NCBI RefSeq assembly: GCF_001423845.1
Contig: NZ_LMPM01000001.1
Location: 2,468,153 to 2,532,152, forward strand
Reading direction: 5' to 3'
From: Sphingomonas sp. Leaf357
GTDB taxonomy: Bacteria > Pseudomonadota > Alphaproteobacteria > Sphingomonadales > Sphingomonadaceae
DNA length: 64,000 bases
The position numbers were made by a program, and so were the translations under genes. The notes beneath the pieces are model-generated. The model was given only the letters and a program-made list of their open reading frames with translations, searched no databases and was not told where the DNA came from. Positions 45,354 through 53,605 of the stretch are shown piece by piece. Each line of letters opens with the position of its first letter. The first letter of the stretch is position 1.

Positions 45354-46330
45354 GCCTGCCGCTGGGCAACTCGGCGGCGCACGCCGCCTTCGCCGCGGCG
45401 ATGGACAGCGGTGCGCTGCACCACGCCTGGCTGTTCGCCGGGCCGGAAGGCGTGGGCAAGGCCAGTTTCGCGCGGATCGCGGCCCTGCGGTTGCTGGCGG
45501 ACGGCGCGGCCAAATCCCCGTTGCCGCCGGGTTATGACGTCCCGGCCGACAATTATACGCGCAACCTGATCGCCGCCGGATCGCACCCCGACTATCGCGA
45601 GCTCGCCCGCGCGCCCAAGGACGCCGACAAGCCCGGTCAGGATCTCGCCCGCTCGATCCCGATCGCCCAAGTGCGGGCGTTGCAGCCATTGTTCGCGGTG
45701 ACGCCGAGCATGTCCTCGCGCCGTGTGATCCTGATCGACGCGATCGACGATCTCGAACGCGCCGGTGCCAACGCCTTGCTCAAGAATTTGGAGGAGCCGC
45801 CGCAGGGCACGATCTTCCTGCTCATCAGCCACGCGCCCGGGCGTTTGCTGCCCACGATCCGTTCCCGCTGCCGTCTGCTGCGTTTCGAATCGCTCGATGA
45901 TCGTACGATGGAACAGGTGCTGCGCGGGCAACAGCCCAACGCGCCAAATGCGGAGATCGCCGCCCTGATCGCGGCGGGGCAAGGTTCGCCGGGTCGGGCT
46001 TTGGGCTTTGCCGGCTTGGACATGGCCGCGCTCGACAGCGCGATGGCGGCCATCGCCCGCGACGGCGATCCGAGCAACGCCCAGCGTTCGAAGCTCGCCA
46101 AGTCGCTCGCCCCGAAGGCCGCCCAACCACGATACGAAGCCTTCCTCGAACGTGCGCCTGCCTTCATCGCCGCCAGCGCCCCGGGCCGGCAGGGGGCGGC
46201 CTTGCGAACCGCGCTCGACAGTTATGATGCGGCACGGTCGCTGGCCGCGAGTGCGCGGGGCCTTTCACTCGATGCGCAGGCGACGGTGTTCGAGATGGCT
46301 GGATTTGTGGCGACGCTCGCACCGCGTTGA
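45350..46330 (+). CDS. holB: DNA polymerase III delta-prime subunit
   Basis: Clamp-loader subunit, 326 residues. AAA+ fold with a degenerate P-loop GPEGVGKAS (31-39, no Ser/Thr directly after the lysine), the Walker-B region RRVILIDAIDDLERAGANALLK and the SRC motif in TIRSRCRLLRF, characteristic of delta-prime. No zinc-binding CxxC cluster is visible. Coupled to tmk by an ATGA overlap and followed after 52 bases by metG. Confidence 0.94.
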   Translation: MSLPLGNSAAHAAFAAAMDSGALHHAWLFAGPEGVGKASFARIAALRLLADGAAKSPLPPGYDVPADNYTRNLIAAGSHPDYRELARAPKDADKPGQDLARSIPIAQVRALQPLFAVTPSMSSRRVILIDAIDDLERAGANALLKNLEEPPQGTIFLLISHAPGRLLPTIRSRCRLLRFESLDDRTMEQVLRGQQPNAPNAEIAALIAAGQGSPGRALGFAGLDMAALDSAMAAIARDGDPSNAQRSKLAKSLAPKAAQPRYEAFLERAPAFIAASAPGRQGAALRTALDSYDAARSLAASARGLSLDAQATVFEMAGFVATLAPR

Positions 46331-46382
46331 ATCTGCTATCGCAGCAGTTCCAGTCCCCCCAAAACCGCGCTAGAGCCACGCC

Positions 46383-47942
46383 ATGGCCGAACCCTATTAC
46401 ATCACCACCGCGATCAGCTATCCCAACGGACGCCCCCATATCGGCCACGCCTACGAAGCGATCGCCGCCGACGCGATCGCCCGTTTTCACCGCCAGGCCG
46501 GGCGCGATGTGAAGTTCCAGACCGGCACCGACGAACATGGCCTGAAGATGGTCCAGGCCGCGCGCGACAAGGGCGTTGCCGTTTCCGATCTTGCCGACGA
46601 AATGTCGGGCTATTTCCGTGCGATGAACGACGCGCTGAACATCAGTTATGATCGTTTCATCCGCACTACCGAACCCGGTCACCACAGGGCCAGCCAAGCG
46701 ATCTGGCAAGCGATGGCCGACACCGGAGACCTGTATCTCAGCCGCTACGAAGGCTGGTATTCGGTCCGCGATGAGGCGTTCTACGAGGAAAAGGAACTGA
46801 CCGAGGGGGAAGGGGGCGTCAAGCTCTCGCCCCAGGGTACGCCGGTCGACTGGACCGCAGAGGAAAGCTGGTTCTTCCGCCTGTCGAAATACCAGCAACC
46901 GCTGCTGGACCACATCGCGGCCAACCCCGATTTCATTCGCCCCGAAAGCCGCCGCAACGAAGTGGTGAAATTCGTCGAGGGTGGCTTGATGGACCTGTCG
47001 GTCTCGCGCACCAGCTTCGATTGGGGCGTCAAGGTGCCGGGCAGCGACGGGCATGTCATGTATGTCTGGGTCGATGCGCTGACCAATTATCTGACCGGCG
47101 CGGGCTATCCCCACGATGCGGACGCGCTGGCGAAATGGTGGCCCGCCGATCTGCATCTGATCGGCAAGGATATCGTGCGATTCCATGCCGTTTACTGGCC
47201 GGCGTTCCTGATGTCCGCGAAGCTGGCTTTGCCCAAGGCCGTATTCGGTCACGGCTTCCTGCTCCACCGTGGCGAGAAGATGTCGAAGTCGATCGGCAAC
47301 GTCGTCGATCCGATCGGATTGTCGGACGCGTTCGGCGTCGATGCGCTACGCTATTTCCTGCTCCGCGAAGTCAGCTTCGGGCAGGATGGCAGCTATTCCG
47401 CAGACGCCATCGTCACGCGGGTGAATGCCGAACTGGCCAACAGCTTCGGCAATCTGGCGCAGCGTACCTTGTCGCAGATCTTCAAGAATTGCGGCGGCGG
47501 GTTGCCGGAAATCCATGGCCTCGATCCGGCCGACGATGCGCTGTTCGATGTCGTCGACAAGGCAGTGCGTGGTACGATGCCGACAGCCTTTGGCGACCTG
47601 GCGCTATCGCAGGGCATCGAGCAGTGGATGCAGGCAGTCTATGCGTGCAACGCCTATGTCGACGAGCAGGCCCCGTGGGCGCTGCGCAAGACCGATCCTG
47701 CCCGGATGGAGACGGTGCTGGCCGTGCTGTATATCTGCATCGCGCAGCTGACGGTGGCGATCGCCCCGATCATCCCGGCAAGCGCGAAGATTCTGCTTGA
47801 TCGCATGGGGATCGCCGAGGATCTGCGCACCTTCAGCGCGATCGGATCGCATTGGTATTCGCCGATGGCCGAAAGCGACTTCAAGATCGATCAGCCGGTC
47901 GGCCTGTTCCCACGCCTCGAACTCCCAACCGAAGCCGCCTGA
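46383..47942 (+). CDS. metG: Methionyl-tRNA synthetase
   Basis: Class I synthetase, 519 residues, lacking the C-terminal tRNA-binding extension of E. coli MetRS. HIGH-type motif P-H19-I-G-H22, KMSKS at 299-303, and the anticodon-binding helical domain (EQAPWALRKTDPARMETVL). The connective-peptide region lacks the zinc-knuckle cysteine clusters. Stop overlaps the tatD ATG by one base. Confidence 0.96.
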   Translation: MAEPYYITTAISYPNGRPHIGHAYEAIAADAIARFHRQAGRDVKFQTGTDEHGLKMVQAARDKGVAVSDLADEMSGYFRAMNDALNISYDRFIRTTEPGHHRASQAIWQAMADTGDLYLSRYEGWYSVRDEAFYEEKELTEGEGGVKLSPQGTPVDWTAEESWFFRLSKYQQPLLDHIAANPDFIRPESRRNEVVKFVEGGLMDLSVSRTSFDWGVKVPGSDGHVMYVWVDALTNYLTGAGYPHDADALAKWWPADLHLIGKDIVRFHAVYWPAFLMSAKLALPKAVFGHGFLLHRGEKMSKSIGNVVDPIGLSDAFGVDALRYFLLREVSFGQDGSYSADAIVTRVNAELANSFGNLAQRTLSQIFKNCGGGLPEIHGLDPADDALFDVVDKAVRGTMPTAFGDLALSQGIEQWMQAVYACNAYVDEQAPWALRKTDPARMETVLAVLYICIAQLTVAIAPIIPASAKILLDRMGIAEDLRTFSAIGSHWYSPMAESDFKIDQPVGLFPRLELPTEAA

Positions 47943-48718
47943 TGCTCGCCGACAGCCATTGTCATCTGAATTACAAGGGCTTGGCCGAGGATCAGCAGGC
48001 CGTGTTGCAACGCGCCCGAGCGCGTGGCGTCACCGCCATGCTCAATATCGCAACGCGGGAGAGCGAGTGGGACGATGTTCTCGCCACGGCCGAGCGTGAG
48101 ACTGAAGTCTGGGCCACGGTCGGCATTCATCCACATGAGGCGGACAAGCACGCGCACATCGATACCGCCAAGCTGGTGGCGCGCGCGCGCCATCCCCGCG
48201 TGGTCGGAATCGGGGAGAGCGGGCTCGATTATTATTACGACCATAGTGACCGCGAACGACAGCAGATCAGTTTCCGGGCGCACATTGCGGCATGCCGCGA
48301 AACGCAGTTGCCGATCGTCGTCCATACCCGCGATGCCGAAGAGGATACGGGGGCGATCCTGCGCGAAGAGATGGGGAAGGGGGCCTATCCCGGCGTCATC
48401 CACTGTTTCACCGCCAGCGGTGCGTTTGCCGACATCGCGCTCGACCTCGGCTTCTACATCTCGATTTCCGGCATCGTGACGTTCAAGAACGCCAGGGATC
48501 TGCAGGAAACCGCCGCACGCCTGCCGCTTGAAAGGCTGCTGATCGAGACCGACGCTCCGTTTCTCGCGCCCGTGCCGCACCGGGGCAAAACCGGCGAGCC
48601 GGCGTTCGTTGCCGACACTGCCAAGTTTCTGGCGGATTTGCGGGGCGAGAGCGTCGAGCGACTGACCGAGGCGACCGCGCGGAATTTCCACACGCTCTTC
48701 GCCAAGACGGCCGCATGA
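47942..48718 (+). CDS. tatD: TatD family metal-dependent deoxyribonuclease
   Basis: 258 residues, TIM-barrel hydrolase. Metal ligands H6 and H8 (DSHCH), E in GIGESGLDYYYD, H in PIVVHTRDAEED, HCFTASG and D in IETDAPFLAP are present. Acts as a 3'-5' exonuclease in DNA repair/turnover in characterised relatives. Sits between metG and an MBL hydrolase, as in many bacteria. Confidence 0.94.
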   Translation: MLADSHCHLNYKGLAEDQQAVLQRARARGVTAMLNIATRESEWDDVLATAERETEVWATVGIHPHEADKHAHIDTAKLVARARHPRVVGIGESGLDYYYDHSDRERQQISFRAHIAACRETQLPIVVHTRDAEEDTGAILREEMGKGAYPGVIHCFTASGAFADIALDLGFYISISGIVTFKNARDLQETAARLPLERLLIETDAPFLAPVPHRGKTGEPAFVADTAKFLADLRGESVERLTEATARNFHTLFAKTAA

Positions 48719-48728
48719 AGGCTGTCGC

Positions 48729-49493
48729 GTGAAGGTTCGCATCCTCGGCTCCGGCACCTCGTCGGGCGTTCCCCGTATCGGCAATGATTGGGGCGTGTGC
48801 GATCCGACGAACCCGCGCAACCGCCGCACACGGGCTTCGATTCTCGTCGAGTCGGCGACCACGCGCATCCTGGTCGATACCAGCCCGGACATGCGCGAAC
48901 AGCTGCTTGCCGCCGACGTGTCCGATGTCGATGCGGTGATCTGGACGCACGATCACGCCGATCATTGCCACGGCATCGACGATCTGCGGCAAGTGTATCA
49001 TGCGAAGGGCGTGCCGGTGCGCGGATTGGCGCGGGCGGAGACGCTCGATCATCTGACCGCGCGGTTCGCTTATGCGTTCAGCGGGCGCACGGGCTATCCG
49101 CCGACCGTCGCCGGCGAGGTGTTGCCCGATGAATTGCAGATCGGGGATATCCGGCTAAGCGTCGTCGATCAGCCGCACGGCAATATCCATTCCGCCGGCC
49201 TGCGCTTTGCATGCGCCGGCAAGTCGATCGGTTATGCCACCGATTTCAATATCTTAACCGATGATATGCGAGCCCTGTATCAGGATCTGGACATCTGGAT
49301 CGTCGACGCCCTGCGCAGGTCTCCTCACCCGTCCCATCCCGAACTCTCGGCAGTGTTGGATTGGATCAGGGAGCTGCGACCAGGCAGGTCGGCGTTGATC
49401 CATATGGACCATTCGATGGACTATGCCGCGCTTGTGGCGGAGTTGCCCGACGGGGTGGAGCCTGGGTATGACGGCTTGGAATTGACGGCATGA
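48729..49493 (+). CDS. MBL-fold metallohydrolase (PhnP-like)
   Basis: 254 residues of the metallo-beta-lactamase fold. T73-H74-D75-H76-A77-D78-H79 is the dinuclear metal motif; the N-terminal GSGTSSGVPRIG and the C-terminal LIHMDHSMDY are typical of the PhnP-like phosphodiesterase group. The tatD-MBL pair recurs widely, but a specific in vivo substrate is not known. GTG start at 48729, ten bases after tatD. Confidence 0.88.
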   Translation: MKVRILGSGTSSGVPRIGNDWGVCDPTNPRNRRTRASILVESATTRILVDTSPDMREQLLAADVSDVDAVIWTHDHADHCHGIDDLRQVYHAKGVPVRGLARAETLDHLTARFAYAFSGRTGYPPTVAGEVLPDELQIGDIRLSVVDQPHGNIHSAGLRFACAGKSIGYATDFNILTDDMRALYQDLDIWIVDALRRSPHPSHPELSAVLDWIRELRPGRSALIHMDHSMDYAALVAELPDGVEPGYDGLELTA

Positions 49494-50098
49494 GCGACCG
49501 GGGTGCCGACGTCGCGTATCTGGCGCTCATGTTGATCCTGCCCGTGTCGGCGCTGATGGCACGGCGCTTGCCGATCGGTAGCGTCATGAAGATGGTTCTG
49601 GCCTGGGTGGCGATCTTCGGCGTGCTGATCGTCATCGTCGGCAATTGGGGTCGCGTTGCGCCCATGCTGCAGCCGATCGCGGATACGCTGGGCATCAGCG
49701 ACCAATCCGTGTCCGGATCGACGGTGCGGATCCGCATGGCGCAGGACGGGCATTTCTGGGCGGCGGTGTCGGTCAACGGCGTTGCGCGGCGTATGCTGGT
49801 CGATAGCGGCGCGACCACGACGGCCTTGTCGTCCGCCACGGCGGAAGCGGCGGGCCTGGATTTGAGCGAGAGCATCATGCCGGCGGTGCTCGATACCGCC
49901 AACGGCCCGGTCACCGCGAAACACGCGACGATCGCCAAGCTCGACATCGGCGGCATTCAGGCGATCGATCTGCCGGCGGTGGTATCGCCGGCATTCAGCG
50001 ACACCGACGTGATCGGAATGAATTTCCTGTCGCGGCTCAAATCCTGGCGGGTCGAGGGGGAAATGCTGGTTTTGGAGCCGAAGGGATCGGATAATTGA
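49490..50098 (+). CDS. Membrane-anchored retropepsin-like aspartic protease
   Basis: 202 residues. Two hydrophobic segments (about 8-24 and 33-51) precede a periplasmic or extracytoplasmic retropepsin-like domain with one catalytic motif VDSGATTT (D105), plus DTANGPV (flap region) and DVIGMNFLSRL. Such clan AA proteins work as homodimers, as in retroviral proteases. ATGA overlap with the MBL gene implies coupling. Function in bacteria is largely unknown. Confidence 0.88.
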   Translation: MSDRGADVAYLALMLILPVSALMARRLPIGSVMKMVLAWVAIFGVLIVIVGNWGRVAPMLQPIADTLGISDQSVSGSTVRIRMAQDGHFWAAVSVNGVARRMLVDSGATTTALSSATAEAAGLDLSESIMPAVLDTANGPVTAKHATIAKLDIGGIQAIDLPAVVSPAFSDTDVIGMNFLSRLKSWRVEGEMLVLEPKGSDN

Positions 50099-50125
50099 AC
50101 CCACACGCGAAACGTCAGCAGATTT

Positions 50126-50145
50126 AACATAATGTATATTATCGG
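50126..50145. promoter_or_regulatory. AT-rich dyad upstream of mazG
   Basis: AACATAATGTATATTATCGG is strikingly AT-rich for this genome and contains ATAAT-N4-ATTAT; TATATT could serve as a -10 for mazG, which starts nine bases later, so any such transcript would be almost leaderless. Confidence 0.4.
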
Positions 50146-50153
50146 ACTTTTAG

Positions 50154-50972
50154 ATGGTTGAAGCGACAGGGGGCTCCTCCGGCTCCGTTCCCCCTTCCGA
50201 TCCAATCCGGTTTCCCGAGATCCAGCGGCTGGTTGCGATCATGGCGCGGTTGCGCGATCCGGTTTCGGGCTGCGAATGGGATCGTGCGCAGGATTTTGCG
50301 TCGATCGCGCCCTATACGATCGAGGAAGCCTATGAGGTTGCCGATGCGATCGCGCGTGGCGATCTGGGCGATCTCAAGGACGAACTCGGTGATCTGCTGC
50401 TCCAGGTGATCTTCCACAGCCGCATGGCCGAGGAAGCCGGCCTCTTCGCGCTGGAGGATGTCGCGGCGGCCATCTGCGACAAGATGGAGCGCCGCCATCC
50501 GCACATCTTCGGCAACGCAGCGAATGGCGGCCATCATCAATGGGAAAAGATCAAAGCGGAGGAACGCGCGGCCAAGGGTAAGCCCGACTCTCCGGTCGGG
50601 GCGCTGGACGGCGTGGCGATCGGTCTGCCCGCCCTGCTTCGCGCCGAAAAGCTGCAAAAACGCGCCGCGCGCACCGGTTTCGACTGGCCCGATGCCAGCG
50701 GCGCGCGCGCCAAGCTGTTTGAGGAGATCGCCGAGATTGACGCGGCCACGGCTGCCGAGCAAGAGGGTGAGGTCGGCGACCTGCTCTTTTCGGTGGTCAA
50801 CTGGGCGCGACATCTGGGGATCGATCCCGAGGCCGCATTGCGCGGGGCGAACGCGAAATTCGAATTGCGGTTCAAGGCGATGGAAGCGAGAGCTGGCGAC
50901 CGTTTCTCAGCCTTGCCGCTTGAGAAAAAGGAGGCGCTGTGGGTTTCGGTCAAGCAGCCGGATCGGGAATGA
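50154..50972 (+). CDS. mazG: Nucleoside triphosphate pyrophosphohydrolase MazG
   Basis: Hydrolyses (d)NTPs to NMP and PPi, a house-cleaning enzyme. 272 residues with two MazG domains: the first has DPVSGCEWDRAQDFASIAPY, EEAYEVADAI and ELGDLLLQVIFHS (the EExxE and ExxD metal motifs), the second KLFEEIAEID and EVGDLLFSVVNWAR. The 3' end overlaps the convergent GNAT gene by 23 bases. The E. coli MazEF toxin pair is not present beside it. Confidence 0.95.
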   Translation: MVEATGGSSGSVPPSDPIRFPEIQRLVAIMARLRDPVSGCEWDRAQDFASIAPYTIEEAYEVADAIARGDLGDLKDELGDLLLQVIFHSRMAEEAGLFALEDVAAAICDKMERRHPHIFGNAANGGHHQWEKIKAEERAAKGKPDSPVGALDGVAIGLPALLRAEKLQKRAARTGFDWPDASGARAKLFEEIAEIDAATAAEQEGEVGDLLFSVVNWARHLGIDPEAALRGANAKFELRFKAMEARAGDRFSALPLEKKEALWVSVKQPDRE

Positions 50973-51594
50973 CCGCCGACGCGTAGGACGCGTGGTCCTT
51001 CCACCCCAAAGCGAGATACAGCGCCCTACCCTGATCGGTCGCGACCAGCACGTTCTCAGATGCCGGTGATCGCCGTTCCGCAGCGAGCGTGCCCATCACC
51101 AGTCCGCCGAGCCCGCGACGCTGATGCCCAGGCTGGGTTACGATGCGATCGTAGACGAAAGCACCGTCCGTCTCGGCGCCATACCCACTGGCGGCCAGCA
51201 GGCCGTCAGCCGTTTCGATCCGCACCTCGATCATGCCGGTCCCCCGCCGGACAATTATCGTGTAACCGGGTGGCAGGTGTGGCACCGCGATTGCCGCCGG
51301 CCCGGTCATCATCCAACTTGGATCGCCGATCCGCCATTGTGGTGGAAGTAACGCCGCGAGCGCCCGGTCCTCGATGCACGCCTTGAGAAATATCCGTGGC
51401 CGATCGATCGTTCGCGCCAGCTTGGCCACAGTGTCGGATGCCCCGGCGAAGACATAGCGTCGAAGCTCCGTGTCGCTGCCGATCTCTGCGCACCAGCCGT
51501 CGTGATAGGATGTCGGTTCTGGTTGGCTCCTGGCGATCGACCGGCCGCGGACCCAGGCCGCGACCAGATCGGGATCGGCCCGCAAATCATTCAC
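50950..51594 (-). CDS. GNAT family N-acetyltransferase
   Basis: 214 residues. The C-terminal half has the acetyl-CoA site AFVYDRIVTQPGHQRRGLGG, with Q/RxxGxG in HQRRGLGGLVMG, followed by RALYLALGWKDH. The N-terminal half (about 1-120) is a less conserved region with two tryptophan-rich segments. GTG at 51594 overlaps the hflX stop by eight bases, so it is the last gene of the ntr-hfq-hflX block. The acceptor is unknown. Confidence 0.85.
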   Translation of the reverse strand: MNDLRADPDLVAAWVRGRSIARSQPEPTSYHDGWCAEIGSDTELRRYVFAGASDTVAKLARTIDRPRIFLKACIEDRALAALLPPQWRIGDPSWMMTGPAAIAVPHLPPGYTIIVRRGTGMIEVRIETADGLLAASGYGAETDGAFVYDRIVTQPGHQRRGLGGLVMGTLAAERRSPASENVLVATDQGRALYLALGWKDHASYASAVIPDPAA

Positions 51595-52882
51595 CGCGTT
51601 GCAGGAACCGTTCGTAATCGCGGGGCGCCATCCGTACGTCGTAGGACGCGGTATCGCCCGCCACGTCCTGCGCCAGCACTTCGCCATGGGCGTGGAGCCA
51701 GGCCGCGCCTGCGCCGTCGCCGGCGTCGAGCGTGATCGCGTAGCGGCGATGGCCTGCGGTCAACAATGATGCGATCGTGTGGAGCAGGACCGCGACCCCT
51801 TCCCCGCTCAACGCCGAGATCGCCACGACATCCTCGCGCCGTTCCGCCTCGCCAAGCAATTCGACGCGGTCGTTCTCGTCCAGCAGATCGAGCTTGTTCC
51901 ACGCCTCGATCCGCGGCGTGGTATCGTCCACACCGATGTCGCGCAGCACCGCTTCGACGTCGTCGCGCTGTGCCATCGTGTCGGGATGCGCGATGTCGCG
52001 CACGTGGATCAGCAGATCGGCGGAGATCACCTCCTCGAGCGTCGCCTTGAACGCGGCGACTAACTGCGTCGGCAGTTCGGACACGAACCCGACCGTGTCG
52101 GACAGGATCGCCTTGTCCACGCCCGGCAGGCTGATCTGGCGCAGCGTCGGGTCGAGCGTGGCGAAAAGCAGGTCTTCCGCCATGACGTCGGCACCGGTCA
52201 GGCGATTGAAAAGCGTGGATTTTCCGGCATTAGTATAACCAACCAAGGCGATCACCGGCCATGGCGCGCGTTGCCGCCGGTCGCGGTGCAGCCCGCGCGT
52301 GCGGCTGACCTGCTCTAGTTCCTTCTTCAGTCGCGCCATGCGGTCGCGGATCAGGCGCCGGTCGGCCTCGATCTGGGTTTCGCCCGGGCCGCCGAGAAAG
52401 CCGAAGCCGCCGCGCTGGCGTTCGAGATGGGTCCAGCTGCGCACGAGGCGACCGGCCTGATAATCGAGATGCGCGAGTTCGACTTGCAACCGACCCTCGG
52501 CGGTCGCGGCGCGTTCGCCGAAGATTTCGAGGATCAGACCCGTCCGGTCGATCACCTTGGCACCGAGTTCCTTTTCGAGATTGCGCTGCTGCACCGGCGT
52601 CAGCGCGGCGTCGAACACGACGAGGTCGGCCTCCTCCATCCGCACCGTGGCGGCGAGCATCTCGACCTGCCCGCTGCCGATCAGGGTCGCGGGGCGCGCG
52701 GCGCGCACGCGGTAGGAAACCTTGTCCGCCACCACGACGCCGATCGCCATGGCGAGCCCAGCCGTTTCTTCGAGCCTGGCCGCCACGTCGCGCGATGAGA
52801 TGCCATGTTCCGGAAACACCACGACGCATCGTGCGCCGCGAGCGAACTCATCCTTATCCCGTTCGAAACCCGTGGTGCTCAA
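51587..52882 (-). CDS. hflX: GTPase HflX
   Basis: Ribosome-splitting/heat-stress GTPase, 431 residues. N-terminal HflX domain (about 1-190, including the glycine-rich linker [19 protein letters not shown]), then the G domain: G1 [10 protein letters not shown]3 DTVGF, G4 NKLD, and the HflX-specific C-terminal region. Begins with TTG whose last two bases overlap the hfq stop codon (TTGA). Conserved hfq-hflX order. Confidence 0.94.
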   Translation of the reverse strand: MSTTGFERDKDEFARGARCVVVFPEHGISSRDVAARLEETAGLAMAIGVVVADKVSYRVRAARPATLIGSGQVEMLAATVRMEEADLVVFDAALTPVQQRNLEKELGAKVIDRTGLILEIFGERAATAEGRLQVELAHLDYQAGRLVRSWTHLERQRGGFGFLGGPGETQIEADRRLIRDRMARLKKELEQVSRTRGLHRDRRQRAPWPVIALVGYTNAGKSTLFNRLTGADVMAEDLLFATLDPTLRQISLPGVDKAILSDTVGFVSELPTQLVAAFKATLEEVISADLLIHVRDIAHPDTMAQRDDVEAVLRDIGVDDTTPRIEAWNKLDLLDENDRVELLGEAERREDVVAISALSGEGVAVLLHTIASLLTAGHRRYAITLDAGDGAGAAWLHAHGEVLAQDVAGDTASYDVRMAPRDYERFLQRGE

Positions 52883-53370
52883 TCGTCGTCGCCATCCGCC
52901 TGCTCATCGGCGAGATTGAGCGGATGTGCCGGCTGGATCGTCGAGACGGCATGCTTGTACACGAGCTGCGACATGCCGTCGCGCTGGAGCAGCATGCAGA
53001 ACAGGTCGAATGCGGCGATCTGCCCCTGCAGCATCACGCCGTTGACCAGGAACATCGTTACGCTGTCTTCGGACTTGCGCACGGCGTTGAGAAAGATTTC
53101 CTGCAACAGCGGCGCGCGCTTCTGCGCCTCGCCGACGGCATTGACGATCGCGGCGACATCGACGCTGCCCGACGGCATGATCGTGGAAATCGCGTGTTTG
53201 TAGATCAGCTGGCTCTGCCCGTCGCGACGCAACAGCACAGAGAAATTGTCGAACCAGGTGACAATTCCCTGCAATTTCACGCCCTTGACGAGAAACATCG
53301 TCACCGGCGTCTTCGAGCGGCGGAGCGCGTTTAAAAACAGGTCCTGAAGGGAAGTCTGCTTGTCGGCCAT
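52879..53370 (-). CDS. hfq: RNA chaperone Hfq, tandem double-Sm form
   Basis: 163 residues containing two complete Hfq domains: residues 5-66 ([12 protein letters not shown] to [10 protein letters not shown]) and 87-147 ([12 protein letters not shown] to [10 protein letters not shown]), joined by a 20-residue linker and ending in an acidic tail ([10 protein letters not shown]). Domain 1 keeps the proximal-face Q9, Y57-K58-H59, rim R17-R18 and distal-face K32, Q34. Domain 2 keeps Q90, Y138-K139-H140 and Q115, but the rim is R98-K99 and the distal lysine is replaced by M113. Normal Hfq is 70-100 residues. Three chains could form a pseudo-hexamer with alternating subunits. AAGGA precedes ATG 53370. 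Confidence 0.96.
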   Translation of the reverse strand: MADKQTSLQDLFLNALRRSKTPVTMFLVKGVKLQGIVTWFDNFSVLLRRDGQSQLIYKHAISTIMPSGSVDVAAIVNAVGEAQKRAPLLQEIFLNAVRKSEDSVTMFLVNGVMLQGQIAAFDLFCMLLQRDGMSQLVYKHAVSTIQPAHPLNLADEQADGDDD

Positions 53371-53389
53371 CGGTCGATCCTTGTTCTTG

Positions 53390-53460
53390 GCGGGAATTTC
53401 CCGCTTTGCGCCGTTTCCCGGCGTCGGATTGCACGGGTGCGTTGCCGTACGGGTGCAATC
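53390..53460 (-). promoter_or_regulatory. Dyad elements in the hfq upstream region
   Basis: A 15-base palindrome GCGGGAATTTCCCGC (53390-53404) lies 20 bases before the hfq start, and further upstream (53427-53460) an 8-bp dyad (GATTGCAC/GTGCAATC) encloses two GCACCCGT direct repeats. They lie in the 235-base ntrX-hfq spacer, where an hfq promoter and leader are expected. Confidence 0.45.
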
Positions 53461-53605
53461 TAGGGATGCCGCGCGCCAACGTCTACCGGTCAGCAGACTA
53501 TTCGTCGCCGCTTCGTCCGTCACCCCGACGCTGGACGGGTTCCCAGCGGGCGTTCGGTCTGCCTGCGTCTTGAAGTCCCAGCCTGCACTGGGAGGACGGC
53601 AGGTG

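Noticed and set aside
45350..46330. holB P-loop without Ser/Thr taken as a broken gene
   Set aside because: Delta-prime is a naturally non-hydrolysing clamp-loader subunit; the degenerate P-loop is normal.
50154..50972. MazEF-type toxin-antitoxin module with mazG
   Set aside because: Only the MazG pyrophosphohydrolase is present; the neighbours are a protease gene and a GNAT gene.
50950..51594. GNAT protein as the toxin of a GNAT-RHH toxin-antitoxin pair
   Set aside because: At 214 residues it is longer than these toxins and there is no upstream RHH antitoxin; it overlaps hflX instead.
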